The translations under genes and the position numbers were made by a program. Under the pieces are notes generated by a model. That model saw nothing but the letters and a program-made list of their open reading frames with translations, did not search any database and was not told the origin of the DNA. Below are positions 35,485-47,054 of a DNA stretch of 64,000 nt, in pieces. Position 1 is the stretch's first letter; each line of letters opens with the position of its first letter. Source of the DNA: Ditylenchus dipsaci. Taxonomy: Eukaryota > Nematoda > Chromadorea > Rhabditida > Anguinidae. The stretch spans positions 434,001 to 498,000 of the forward strand of contig SADC01001227.1 in NCBI GenBank assembly GCA_004194705.1. The letters run 5' to 3'.

Positions 35485-35689
35485 CACTTTCATCTTTAAC
35501 TGGTTGATTGAGCTGGAGTCTACCCTATTGAGACTTATTTGGCTCCATACATTTCTACTGTTGCTCTTTGGATTAGATGGAAGAGACACCAAAATACTAA
35601 ACAATACTACTTCTTCGGACCAGCATTAATTAGTAATCTTTTTTCTACTGGCCTTTGGATGATAAAAAAATTGACGGTAAGCATCTTTC
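35485..35689 (+). CDS. Possible exon, hydrophobic, unassigned
   Basis: Two overlapping frames are open here and both look membrane-like (FNWLIELESTLLRLIWLH; STVALWIRWKRHQNTKQYYF then FFGPALISNLFSTGLW), ending at a good donor (ACG|GTAAGC, 35689/35690). It could be an upstream exon of the 36501 gene, though the phase does not match directly, or of a separate gene. Confidence 0.25.
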
Positions 35690-35730
35690 TAATTTTAAAG
35701 ATTAATTTCTTTAGAGTTAACTAAAAATGC

Positions 35731-36251
35731 TACTTATGTGGTTGGGGTGGTCCCTTTTTACTTAAGTAGTCTTGTAAAGACTATTCCATTTTTATAGCTA
35801 TAACTTGTCTTTGGCGACTACACTGCTGACTTCCATCAAATACACAAATCACAAAAAAATTTATATGTGGAAGTAGCGCACACACAATAATATGGTGTAA
35901 AATCGAAAAAAAAACAACATTTTTTTCGACAAGGACGACCATACGACCACAACGGGTATGTGCTAGTTTCTTTCACGCTTCTTAATTTCATTTCTTGGCC
36001 AGATTCACAGATTTTCTTAGTTGGAAGCAGCTTCAGATTTTGCAGCCATTGATAAAATATCATCATCCCAATTCAGAAGTCTTTCATAGAGATTCGTCAA
36101 TATAAATTACGCAATTCTTTCATTTGTATTCTAAAAAGGAAAAAATAAGTGAAAATGAGCAGTGGGCGCGCAAGACAACTTATAGCTATAAAATGGAATA
36201 ATCTTACAAGACTATTCAAGTAAAAAGGTTATGACCCCAACCATATAAGTA
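35731..36251. mobile_element. Inverted-repeat element, 75-bp arms
   Basis: TACTTATGTGGTTGGGG, TCCCTTTTTACTTAAGTAG, CTATTCCATTTTTATAGC and their inverses at 36175-36251. The right end abuts the next Tigger MITE. The minus-strand frame 35836-36066 lies inside it and is not recognised. Confidence 0.75.
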
Positions 36252-36437
36252 CAGTCCACTCTCGATACAGTGTAGCTCGCGGGGATCGGAAAAATATACA
36301 CTATATCGAGGGTTACACTATATCGAGGGTACACTATAAGCCAGTTTGGCTTAGAGCTGACTAAATGAGGTTGAAAAAATATACACTATATCGAGATATA
36401 CACTATATCGAGGGTACACTGTATCGAGAGTTGACTG
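36252..36437. mobile_element. Tigger-like MITE, TACACTATATCGAG type
   Basis: Begins CAGTCCACTCTCGATACAG, ends CTCTCGATACAGTG inverse, TA flanks. Repeats of ATACACTATATCGAGGG inward from both ends. Confidence 0.8.
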
Positions 36438-36500
36438 TATCACTAAAATTCCCGAAATTCATGTTTAGTTGTTCAAATATACTAATTTCGTGCTTTTTAG

Positions 36501-37917
36501 AATCTGGCTTCTTTCCACACACTGTTTCTGTTCTTCTCCTAGGTGCTGTATCTGTGTTATTCTCCTCTGCAGCATCATGTTATTTACACCTGTGAGGTGA
36601 GCTAGATTCTTAGCTATTTAACTGGCTTAAAAATCATCATAATGCTTAAATTTAATTTTATGAAATTGATATTTCAAAGATCTATTTTGTTTATTTCAGC
36701 TGTCGACACAAACGAGGTAGCATAGGCGCTATAAGCGCGGTAATGGTGGTGCAGATGGCAGGAAAGCTTTACAATGCCACAGGAGTGCTATCATCGATAT
36801 GCAAATAAAGGTAAAATTTCCAAGTCCTTTTATTCATTTTTTAAAAATAAATTTTCAGATCATCACTCCACTTTGTAGACTGGCTTCACCGCAAGAACGC
36901 CTCTCACTACTCACCTATTCGCCTTCGTATCAACAAGCTCTGCTCAAGCTTAGAGGTGGCTTTTCTCTTTTTGATAAAATTTTATTTCCTATTTAACTAC
37001 AAGAGCAATATTTTCGAAATCTAATTTCTTGGTAAATTGTTTTGTTCAAGAAAATAACTAGGGTTTCTCTTTTAAAACTTACTTTAATATAAAGTTTGTT
37101 TTGTTTTAATTTTGTGGAACAGAATTAAAAATTTAATACAAGGTACAAGGAATACACGGCTTCTATTGCCCTATTTGAGATGTGATTTGCAAAAACTTTA
37201 GTAGAGCTTAGATATTTGTGTTTTATCAAAAATAAAAAAAAATTTTTAAATTTTTTTGTAAAGTTTGAGAATCAAAATTGTTTAAAAAACAACAATCGAA
37301 AATTTCAAAACCCTTTTTTTAAATAAATACTTTTCCAGACACAAGAGCTAGCCCATGGACTGCAGGTAACTTCTGGTGCATCCACTTGCAATACAAGGAA
37401 AATGAAGGTGGTCAGCTCGACAACACCTTTGAGGGAAAGAGCCTTATGCCAGTTTGAATACATCCTAAACTACATCCAAATGTAAATTATAAAATGGTTT
37501 TCTAACGAACGAAAGTATCTTAAATTTGTTTGAAATTTTTCAGAGGATACCTTCCACCTCACAGAAGTCAAGTGTTCCTGTCCTCGCCCTTCAGACAGGC
37601 TAGTAGGCAAGCGCATGTTTGAATGCGAGCCTTTGCGTTACCAGGTCAGAGTGCTGCTCTTCGACGAGCAATGTCTAACCTTCGCAGAGCACACTGAAAC
37701 AATTGCGTTGGCTTGCATCCCTGTTGTACAGGTAATAATCATTCATATGTTTTTGAAAATTTTAGCAAATCCACAATTGTTTATCTAAAAATCAGCTCTG
37801 CATTTTCTAGTAGCGTCAAAATTGAAGTTTCAGGCAAATGTGAATGCAGCAGATAGCAGTGATTCAGACATGTTAGTGCCCATTCCAGCTGCAGTTCCTG
37901 CCTCTATTCCCACATAA
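36501..37917 (+). CDS. Possible secreted IL-17-like cystine-knot protein
   Basis: Exons from splice sites: 36501-36591, 36700-36810, 36859-36955, 37339-37481, 37544-37731, 37834-37917 (stop TAA). The first visible exon encodes a hydrophobic stretch ending in small residues ([19 protein letters not shown]), fitting a signal peptide; the start ATG lies further upstream and was not found. Later exons carry [12 protein letters not shown], then [30 protein letters not shown] and [10 protein letters not shown]. The order SPW, then C-x-C, then VxVL...C, then I-x-L-x-C at the end is the pattern of IL-17 family cytokines. Frame breaks at about 36803 (A run), 37432 (one extra base) and 37560. Sequence identity is low and no search was possible, so the family call is tentative. 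The gene structure itself is well supported. Confidence 0.5.
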
Positions 37918-38456
37918 GCATGATTGCCAGTCATCAGATGACCTTAAGAACACAAGCTCAGTGACTACCTTTTAGCTACAGTAAACCGATTATTTTATTG
38001 GTTAAAGCTAGCTGGCTCTCGAAACGCAAAATTATAGATACATACCACTTTTATGTTAATCTATACATTTTGTTGATTTTTTATTGGTCTATATAATTTT
38101 TAGCTACCTACCTTTATGTTCTGTTATATATTAATTTATTTTTTATCGATTTTTTTGTTAAATTGAAAGTTTGCCTTTGAACCAAATATTTCTTCTTAAA
38201 ATTAAGAAATAACAAATACTAAATAGAAGATTTTATTGCACATTATTATTGTATACAAAAGAATATATTTACTCTAGTCCTGCATTTTGTGCTTTTTGAA
38301 CCAACAATTGTGTAAAGCTTTAGTGATTCTACTTTCAAGATGTCGTTTTGGCCATGCTATCCGGTTTTATCTTCTTACATATCATGTGTATTTATATTTG
38401 CTTTATTTATTCATTAATAATTGTTTTTGTATGTTTCGATTTGTCTATAAAACTTA

Positions 38457-38462
38457 AATAAA
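38457..38462 (+). promoter_or_regulatory. Candidate polyadenylation signal
   Basis: AATAAA followed by A-rich sequence, 540 bp after the stop of the preceding gene. A plausible 3' end, not proven; other AT-rich hexamers lie between. Confidence 0.3.
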
Positions 38463-39534
38463 AATTAAAGAAATCAAGCTTATGGAGTAACACCTTTCTT
38501 AAAGGGGGGGGGGGTAGATTTTATAGTCCGAATGGTCGAATACCACTACCTGCATGCATACTTTTTTTTGACTATCTTTTGATCGTTTTTTTTCTATTTA
38601 TTAATTTTTTAAAATTAGTTGAATTATAGTATTATCAGATCTAAATTAGCAGCCATGTGTTAGAGCGTAAAAATAACGGGTTATTTCTTTTTTCGGGGGT
38701 AAATTTTTACTTTTTCTTGGGGCAAATTTATTTGATTGATTACTTTAAAATTTGATCTTTTTTTAAACGTGATAACACATTATGTAGCAGTGCAATTCTA
38801 GTTTCTAATAAGTATCAGTTATTGAATTATCTTCGTGAAATGTAACCAAAAAAGTAAAAGTATGAACTAAGTCAGAAAGATAATCTGTGAAAGTATGAAC
38901 CAAGGCAGAAAGATAACTTGGTTCATGCTTTTACTTTTTCGCCTTCCTGAAAATTCGTTTCTTTATAGATGTCTGCATAATTTTAGTATATTTTGTCTAA
39001 GTCGATATACAAGTTTACACACATAAAAAACTACTAATGAGCATCGAATAGCAACAGAAGAAAAGAGAGTACATATAGCAGGCCCTAACAACCTTCCACA
39101 AATTGTCAACACGCATTAATTAGTCGATAGCCTACATAAAAGTCAACACTTTTCCACCCCTGAAAAGGACTTTTTCAGAAGTTTTCCTACGATTTCTCAG
39201 TTTTTAACTACAAAAAATGATCTACCCAGCGTGAAATTCACGCACCAAAGTTACAAAACGTAATCTTCTTCTGTAAGCAAATAAGCCAAAATACTGTCTA
39301 TTCTGCCGATTATCTGTATACATACCAAAATGATTATATTTTTTCCATAAACATTACAGCAAAAATATTTCTCGAACTGCAGAATTCGATGCAGATTCGT
39401 CACTGCAACCCTCGTTTTTCTGCTTAACACTATAAGAGAAGCACTTTGAACTTTGCCAAAAAAATTGCCACCCACCACTCAGGAGTAGATGGTCATTTGA
39501 AGGTAGTTAGGGTTATTTTTGGGTGATTACCACA
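38463..39534. other. Intergenic stretch
   Basis: A small inverted pair at 38851-38942 (AAAAAGTAAAAGTATGAAC and inverse). Otherwise nothing recognised. Confidence 0.4.
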
Positions 39535-39800
39535 TTTTTCTTGCTGAAGCTGGGCAAAAAGACTCTCTATTGTATTTATGATCAAGAGTTTGCTCGGAAT
39601 TATGTTTAAGGTAAGTGAGTGCGCGCATCTCTAACTCTCAAGCTCAAAGACTCCAAGCTCCTGCAGAGACGTGGAAGGCTTGGAGTCGAGATGCGCACAC
39701 CCACATACCTTAGACACAAATCACTCGAAAATGACTGTGGATGCATTAAAGCATATGCATACCAGAGTTTCTATATGCGGTAGGCCCAAAAAAGTGAAAA
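39535..39800. mobile_element. Family B palindrome, copy 4
   Basis: GGCAAAAAGACTCTCTATTG, GTTTAAGGTAAGTGAGTGCG, a degenerate AGCTCCTGCAGAGACGTGG centre, GTCGAGATGCGCACACCC, CATACCTTAGACACAAATC, GCATACCAGAGTTTCTATA. Confidence 0.7.
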
Positions 39801-40548
39801 CCTTTTCAAAATTCATCATTTTACTTAGATTTTGCTTGAAAGAGGCTTTAATTAGGCCAAAAATATCCTAAAAGGACTATTTTGCCTGAATTTATGGTGT
39901 TAGATATGTCTTTTCTTATCGTGTTGAGCAGAAAAAAATGAGTTAGGGAGGTATTTTGGGTCACTTTTCTAAAGAACCGAGTATGGGGGGAACTATATAA
40001 GTGCTGTTATGTCGACCAAAATTTAAAATTGTTCAGAACTCGTCAGGGAAAACAACAAACTGGGCTGAAAAATTAGGTAACAAGGTTTCCTCAATATTAC
40101 CGGAAACCTCTTTTAACTGTTTTTTGAAGTTTTTTTGAGCGCACTTACGAGGGTAGCAGTGGTAAAAATGCAGAGAGCCAGACAAACATATTGCTTTTAA
40201 CTTTTCTGTCCTGCTATATATCGATTTTCTAGTCTCTGCGTTCTTCTGTCACTCCTTGTTCTATATTTCACAATAAAATAATCACAGAAACATTTTATTA
40301 CAATTTGCTTAATTTTTTTAATTTTGATTAATAAAAAAATTGATAAAAAAAAAGCTTCAGAAATTCTAATTTAGTCTCCTAACAGTAAGTTTTCCCTCTC
40401 TACTAACTCTTACTGTTATCGCATATTTTTAAAAAAAATATTGTGAATGAATCCAATGAGCATAATGTCCTTCCGATGGAAATCATGGTAATTGTTTTAT
40501 TTTTCATTTTCACTTGAACTTGAAAGATTGATACAAATTAAAAACATA

Positions 40549-41342
40549 TTAGGTCGTGTCATAAGTTGGAATATTTTTTGTTGGACTTTCGAACTTTTTA
40601 AAAGCAAAATGTTTGCAAAAAAAATATTTGAGACACAGATTTTGTAGCCCTTAATCTCCTCTTTCAAATAGTATATAAAGTTTATTAAGTATACCGTATT
40701 TACTATATTAACTTCATACGGAGATTTATTTTTCAACCCCTAAAAATCTTGAAATTGCTATTTAAAAGGGCCGTAACTCTGAAATCCTAGTAAAAAAAGC
40801 GACGTGTGGGTAGTTTATTTTATGAATACGGTAGTTGAAAAGAGCCATCATATGGCTCCAAACATTTTTAAAAACTAGAACAACTCTAAGTCGTTTTTGT
40901 CATTTCAAGTGGGTCAAGTAGTATTGAGAGTTGTAATAATTGGTAGCACTTAGTTATAGCGCAGTTCAAGAGCTACAAAACTCATTTTAAACAAAGATTT
41001 TTGAAAATTTAAGTGTTAAGATATGACCTCTAAAAACAAAAAAAATGACCGAAATGCGAAAAGTTGGAAAATTTCAGATTTTGCTTATTTTTTTTGATGG
41101 TCAAATCTTAAACTGCTCTTCAACTTGATACTAAGAAATATATGCAACGCTTAACCCTCAACACAACTTAGACTCAGTTAAAATGAATGTCGATTTTCCA
41201 AAATGACCTATCAGATCTTTAGAGATGGGCCTCGGGCGCTGAGTAACTTACGTATAGAAAATAACTATCCAAAAGTAACTATTATTCCTTTAATTTTTTT
41301 ATGTTACAATTTAATCGCTATTCCAACTTATAATACATAATT
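40549..41342. mobile_element. Decayed mariner-like element
   Basis: Starts TTAGGTCGTGTCATAAGTTG and ends with an eroded inverse (ATTCCAACTTATAATACATA). The terminal motif is of mariner type. Inside are runs of unrelated AT-rich sequence and no transposase motif. Confidence 0.5.
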
Positions 41343-41874
41343 TAAAAGAAACTGCAGCTGTATGAGTCATAAAGCTAAAGAAGCTGGAAGAGTCGGTACA
41401 AAACACAGTTTAGAAACAACTAAAAAGGCTATTTCTTTTACTTTTTTTTTGCTTTTTTTGCTTTTTAAACGAGAGCTGAAAAAAAAGGAACAAAACAGAG
41501 AGATACTTCGAGACGGAACCACTTGTCAATGTAGTCGATCACTGTTGTGTAGAATACCTTTAGGAATCTATTTAAGAAAAGATATCAAAAAACACTGAAA
41601 AAAGGGGCGCCGTCGCCTTACTACACAAATTTCAAAGCGCCCCGATTTTTCCCAAAATTTTCCAAGCGCACCCCGGCGCCGGCACCGACGCCAGCGCCCG
41701 TCCAAGTATGGTCATAGCTCATTTTAAGTGACATTTCTGTGAGTGACTCTTAATTATCAAGTTTATTATTTGTCGTGACCAGGATGAGGGATGTCACCAT
41801 AATGAGAGTCTCACTATATGTGAGTGTCAATATAACGAGATTTGACTTTACAAGATAAAACATCATCTTTCCAG

Positions 41875-44390
41875 GCTACATATTCGAGTACCTGAACTAC
41901 CGCCAAACGTGTCCAAGTAGAAGGAGTGTGCAGTTATTGGAAACTTGCAGGCAAACTACATGCCTGGAAAAGAGTCAAAAGGCTAAAGTTCACCCGAAAA
42001 ATGCTTTGCTTAAAAAAAGCCTTGGAGTGACTTCGAAAGCACTGGAAATAGACAGCTTTGTTGAGAAATAAAGAAAGAAGGTAGCTCTTAAATTTTGCTC
42101 ATTGGTGTTTTCTATTAGGTCGTGTCAAAAGTCGCACCGTTTTTTTTCAAAACAATATTTTGGCATTGCGTTTTTACCATAGATTTTCATCAAATTTTCA
42201 AAAGTTTACCACTCATTTTGTAGCTAAGATTCTCAGCTACAAAATGAGTGGTAAACTTTTGAAAAATTGATGAAAAATATATGGTAAAACGCAATGCCAC
42301 AAATATTGCTTTTGAAAAAAACGGTGCGAACTTTTGACACGACCTAATATAATTTTAATTCCAGAATATAAAAGAAGAAAACAAAATAAAGTACAGTATT
42401 TATGGATGTGAAAATGATTACAGTTTAGACCATACTTGGAGTGCTTACAAGCAAATGCTTAAAAATGCAGATATCTACAAGCACCAAGACCATCACGGAC
42501 TGTAAGTGTATAGTGTACATCAATCTTATGACAATTTCTACTCCGCACCTTGATTTTTTTAACGTCAAAAGCACAAGTTAAAGAGCATCGAAGTCTCAAC
42601 CTAGGAGTCATGTTCAATATCGATGAAACTACAAAAAATTCAACCTGGATATAACATACACTTTGATATAACAAACAGTCTTCACGCTGTATGTGAAATT
42701 AAGACTCAACTGTATCTCAACACTCTTGTACAGTTGGCTCTAGAGTCTAGACTAAACATAACCTTGGCACCGATGCCAGCTGTATGTTAAATCGAGGTTC
42801 AGTTTGTTGATTCCATTCGAACCCAACACCAAATCTGTGTTTATAAATGCATGTTATCGTACTCAAGTTTATGTTAAATAAGATGTATGTCGAAAATTTG
42901 AAAAATGGCCTCCAGCGAGGTTACAAACCGATAAGTACAAGAAAGTTTAAGTAAAAGTCAAAAAATGTTACGACTTCTTGAAGAGCTCATATTAGAGAAA
43001 AAACGGTGTTCAAAAACTGTTTCTAAAATTGTTTTGTGGTAGAGTTGGCTGGGAATCGTTTTTTGGATTAGAATCGGAACCTGAATTGGAATATTAATTA
43101 TGTTAAAACCAAAACCAGAATTTAATTTTTGCAGAGATTAAAACTGAAATAGAAAATAAGAATTTTAATATTGTGAAAACCGAAATTTAGCTCGGTGCCT
43201 TCTCAGCCACAATCCAACGTTGTGGTCCTTATCTCACAGAGCTGCATTACAAGGCATTGGTGTGGACACTAGATTTGGACGTTACTTTCGCTTTATGCCT
43301 TATCTGGAGCATCTGAGAATTGATACGCCTTTGGATAAATGGCATTTGGAACAGATTGACAAATATTACTCATCTCAGCTCATTTCTTTGTTTATTTCAT
43401 ACAATGTTAGTTTTTTTTAAATAATTTAAAAATCCTACATTTTCAGTGCGTTTATACAGATAATTGCTATTGAGCAAATAATTTTTTTAATTTATTTTTT
43501 ACAAAGAAACTTTGTATCACAAAATTTCCAGAAAAATTAATACCTAAAAGTTTATGGACGGGAAAAAAAGGAGGCGTGTTTATCGTTACAGTCAACTCTC
43601 GATATAGTGTAGCCCCTAAAAGTTCGTTCCCGCCTTGGGTCCGACACTTTTTTACCTCGATTTTTGAAGTCTTTTGCCAATATGATTCGTCAGTCTAGTG
43701 CGAAATATCGCAGGGATTCCGATTTTGCCAGTCGTTTTTGTAAAGGCAAAAGTTTTGCCGAAAAGACCCGCGCCTCTCGATTATAGTGTAGCCTTATTTT
43801 GAAAAAACCACTACACTATATCGAGAGGCGCGGGTCTTTTCGGCAAAACTTTGCCCTTTACAAAACGACTGGCAAAATCGGAATCCCTGCGATATTTCGC
43901 ACTAGACTGACGAATCATATTTGCAAAAGACTTCAAAAATCGAGGTAAAAAAAGTGTCGGACCCAAGGCGGGAACGAACTTTTGGGGCTACACTATATCG
44001 AGAGTTGACTGTACTAGGGTAAAACTTTTCACAAACTTTTCGTGCTACTCTGTGTCCTTAAACATACAGCTTTTAAAAGTTGACAATTAATTTCTGCATA
44101 GAAGTAAAAATATATATACAATCTCTACGAATTTTAGAAAAGAAAGCACCAGCATTTATTTAAGAGATTATCGCAACTGTTCCAAATTGAAATGCCTTCG
44201 AGTGGATGATGTGTCTCAACTTTTTGAGCATGACAAACAAAGCCAACTGATACCCATATCACACCTAATTTGAAGTATTTGCAAATTGCCCGCTGGTTAT
44301 TCTGAAGACCCATTGGATGAAATTCAATATGATTTGGTGCTTAGACACTGTTCTAAACTCAAATTTCTAATTATCAGGAAAAGTGGTATG
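41875..44390 (+). CDS. F-box/leucine-rich-repeat protein (partial, several frame breaks)
   Basis: The exon from 41875 (after TTTCCAG) reads YIFEYLNYRQT, then after a one-base break VQVEGVCSYWKLAGKLH and WKRVKRLKF, the form of an F-box (hydrophobic helix, YL, then VCxxWxxLA). Further blocks fit LRR-type F-box proteins: about 42366-42501, 43191-43405 (LGAFSATIQRCGPYLTELHY, then FMPYLEHLRIDTPLDKWHLE), and 44138 onward (LRDYRNCSKLKCLRVDDVS, then LVLRHCSKLKFLIIRKSG). Such proteins select substrates for SCF ubiquitin ligases. The start and the last exon are not found; the scaffold gap lies just downstream. Two introns hold hairpin MITEs. Confidence 0.62.
42114..42352. mobile_element. Hairpin MITE with mariner-type ends
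   Basis: ATTAGGTCGTGTCAAAAGTC and its inverse at the ends, near-perfect arms of about 110 bp down to a loop at CTAAGATTCTCAG. Same terminal motif as 40549-41342. Lies in an F-box gene intron. An arm fragment recurs at about 63270-63370. Confidence 0.8.
43589..44011. mobile_element. Tigger-like long hairpin MITE
   Basis: CAGTCAACTCTCGATATAGT and its inverse with TA flanks (43587-43588, 44012-44013). Arms of about 200 bp are nearly identical (for example GGTCCGACACTTTTTT, CAGGGATTCCGATTTTGCC). Located in an F-box gene intron. Confidence 0.85.
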
Positions 44391-44875
44391 AATGAAAATA
44401 TTAAGGAAACCATTTGCTGATGGAACGACTTTTGAGGTAAAACGTTATACGACGCGCCAGCATTAAAGGCTATTTTGATTTTGGTCCAGATTTTTTGACA
44501 GTAATAATTTTTTAAAAATGCTCTTTTCAGTACCACATGTAAATAAGATAGTTACGACGGTCATTTCGTATTTTTTTTTAAAATAGATTATATATTGAAT
44601 TTCTACAAAAAAAACAAATTTTAACATTCTTTTGATTTCTAACCATTATTTAATTAAAAATCACATTGCAATATTTCAGACTTCAACTTCCTTACTGCAA
44701 TTATATAAATACAAATACATCACTTCACTGTAAAAGCATTAAAATTAGGACTTATCACTCTGGTAATCAATTACAATTGACTTTTGGTATGACGGTCATT
44801 CTTTGTATTCTTTTAGAAAAAGATGCTTAAAATACAATAAAGATTACATACCATTTAAAGTGGGTGTAATTTTTA

Positions 44876-44975
44876 NNNNNNNNNNNNNNNNNNNNNNNNN
44901 NNNNNNNNNNNNNNNNNNNNNNNNNNNNNNNNNNNNNNNNNNNNNNNNNNNNNNNNNNNNNNNNNNNNNNNNNNN
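44876..44975. other. Assembly gap (100 N)
   Basis: Exactly 100 N, the usual placeholder for a gap of unknown length. Any feature spanning it is unreliable. Confidence 0.99.
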
Positions 44976-45269
44976 AGTTTCGGTCTAAAGGGACAATGCT
45001 TTTAAGAGACTGATCATTAAAAGACTGTGATGTTCGATAGACTTTTTCTCTGTGAACATAATAAATAAGGTATCACCAATCTATTATAAGCGAGTCATTC
45101 TCAAATGAGTACAAGTAATGCATGTTATCCCTCGATCATCATTATCAGCAACAAATTTTATTTTCACCAAAGATAACACGGGCGACACAAACAATGTTTT
45201 TCTAAACGTTTACTAGATCGTCACTATATGTAAGCTAAGCCCTCGAAGATATGCCATAGATAGAGTCAT

Positions 45270-45510
45270 AATGTTAGTGTACTTGGGCCAATATTCTTGA
45301 ATCATCATTATGATTGAACTCAATAATAATATTAATACTCCACCTCTCCGAATCATTTTTACCTGAATCGCCTAAAAAACAGCTCTTCACGACGGCACCA
45401 TCCTGGTATCTCTGACATGCCCTGGAATGTCGACATCCCTCCACCCTGGCTGATTCAACGGCGGGAATCGATTGGCAATGCGGACTCTGCGTACCATCTT
45501 GCGGTGGCAC
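45270..45510 (-). pseudogene. MULE transposase N-terminal fragment
   Basis: Minus strand reads RIANRFPPLNQPGWRDVDIP then GHVRDTR, like the region ahead of the DGTF motif in Mutator-like transposases (compare FRIPDGFRRYDSG in the element at 47-49 kb). Interrupted by frame breaks and next to a Tigger MITE. Family assignment by pattern only. Confidence 0.45.
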
Positions 45511-45561
45511 TATCTCCTAGACTTGGACCTAGCGCTAATAAATATATTTGACAATGAACTA

Positions 45562-45734
45562 CAGTCGAGTCTCGATTTAACGTACCCCCTGGGGACCGGC
45601 CTAGGGTACGTTAAATCGAGGGGTACGTATAATGGGGGTAATTTGACGGAGTTTATTATTGGAGGGACCGACCCAGGGTACGTTAAATCGAAGGGTACGT
45701 TAAATTGGGGGTACGTTAAATCGAGACTCGACTG
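45562..45734. mobile_element. Tigger-like MITE, GGTACGTTAAATCGAG type
   Basis: CAGTCGAGTCTCGATTTAAC and inverse, TA flanks (45560-45561, 45735-45736), repeats of GGGTACGTTAAATCG. The open frames on both strands over it come from the palindrome. Confidence 0.85.
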
Positions 45735-45831
45735 TATTACAAATTTATTATCAAGGCAGTAAAGAGTCTTTACTAAAGACATCTGGAGTCCCTTTTTTCA
45801 ATAAGGAATGAGAATCAGCCTTTTAAATAGT

Positions 45832-46019
45832 GAGGATGAATTGTCCCGTTTTGACGAGTGAGGATGAAATCGTCCCTTTTTGACGAGTGGGATGATCGGC
45901 CCTTTTAAATAGCGAGGATGAATCGTCCCGTTTTCACAGTGAGGATGAATCGTCCCGTTTTCCCAAGTGAGGATGAATTGTCCCTGAGGATGAATCGTCA
46001 CGTACCGATCGTACTGCTG
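45832..46019. repeat. MULE-type terminal array, unit GAGGATGAATCGTCCC
   Basis: Seven to eight imperfect copies of GTGAGGATGAATCGTCCCGTTTT, ending GAATCGTCACGTACCGAT. That end is almost the same as the end of the 49282-50568 element (GAATTGTCACGTACCGAT), although the repeat units differ. The partner array was not found; it may lie beyond the gap. Confidence 0.7.
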
Positions 46020-46134
46020 TAGATAGTATTCAGGGTGGTAGGCCATTGGAGTTTGGCACATGTGCACTTTTTTCCCCTTAGAGAGAATGTCAATCAAGCC
46101 AAATAGTCAAATTTGACTAAAATTATGGTAAAGG

Positions 46135-46625
46135 GACGTTTCACCTAAAATACGCAATGCGTATTCTTCAGGTGAAACGTTTCACCTACTTTTACGCATT
46201 TGCGTATTTTAGGTGAAACGTTCAAAAATAAACGGGGGACCAAGGCACGTTTTTTACGTTTTTTCGAAAATTTTTAGATTTGTTTCAAAAAACAGGTTTT
46301 AAGCATTTCGAAGGGTCAGTCCTTTATCCCGGACCATGTACCCCAAAGGGGCTTCCTATTGAATTAGGGTGCCTGCCGAGGGCAGGCAGGTAAAACCCAA
46401 AAGTTGTATCAATACGATTTGATACAATACGATTTCGGTGTTTGGGGTGATTGTGGGGTGGTTTGAGATGGTTCGACACAATCTAAAAATTTTCCGAAAA
46501 AACGTAAAAAAACTGCCTTGGTCCCCCTGTTGTTTTGAACGTTTCACCTAAAATACGCAAATGCGTAAAGTAGGTGAAACGTTTCACCTAAAATACGCAT
46601 TTGCGTATTTAGGTGAACGTCACGC
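46135..46625. mobile_element. Foldback element, unit GTTTCACCTAAAATACGCA
   Basis: Left array 46138-46220 and right array 46538-46625 are made of GTTTCACCTAAAATACGC and ATGCGTATTTTAGGTGAAAC units. Inner arms carry GGGGGACCAAGGCACG and the inverse TGCCTTGGTCCCCCTGTTG, the terminal motif of families A and B. No coding sequence. Confidence 0.78.
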
Positions 46626-47045
46626 ACAAAATTATTATGAATAAAAGTTATTATTTTCAGATTTATTATTATTATTGTATGTGACCGTTGCTCTGGTGGT
46701 GGGGGATTTTACCATAATCTTGCTTTTCAAAGTCATGTCCTGATTAGGGCCATCTGATGGGGAGATTTCACGAGGTGCAGATCTCAAAATGGGTGCGATC
46801 CAGCTAATAAGATCCTTCTCTCTATCAATACTACCTCTCCTGATGGGTTCTACTTGGATATACACTCAACAGAGTAATGTTTTTAAGGTAGAGAGTTGGG
46901 GATGGTCAATCTGATTTGTTTAATCCTTTTTTTTTTCGATTCAAAGTGGCAAGCACACAAAATGACCTTTTTAAAATTCGTCAAAATTTCTTTTATCACC
47001 CAAACGTTCTTTTTCGGAAAAAAGTCTGAGAGCTCTGGCCTACCA
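46626..47045. other. Spacer between foldback elements
   Basis: A minus-strand open frame 46635-46865 contains readable blocks (WIAPILRSAPREISPSDGP) but no family I know. It may be more transposon coding sequence. Confidence 0.3.
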
Positions 47046-47054
47046 CTTATTCGG

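Noticed and set aside
36700..36810. Rhomboid-like GSxGA active-site motif ([10 protein letters not shown])
   Set aside because: There is no surrounding transmembrane pattern or catalytic His region, and neighbouring exons fit a secreted cystine-rich protein better.
45472..45782. Open frames with repeated GYVKS/DLTYP motifs
   Set aside because: They track the Tigger MITE GGTACGTTAAATCG repeats on both strands; not a gene.
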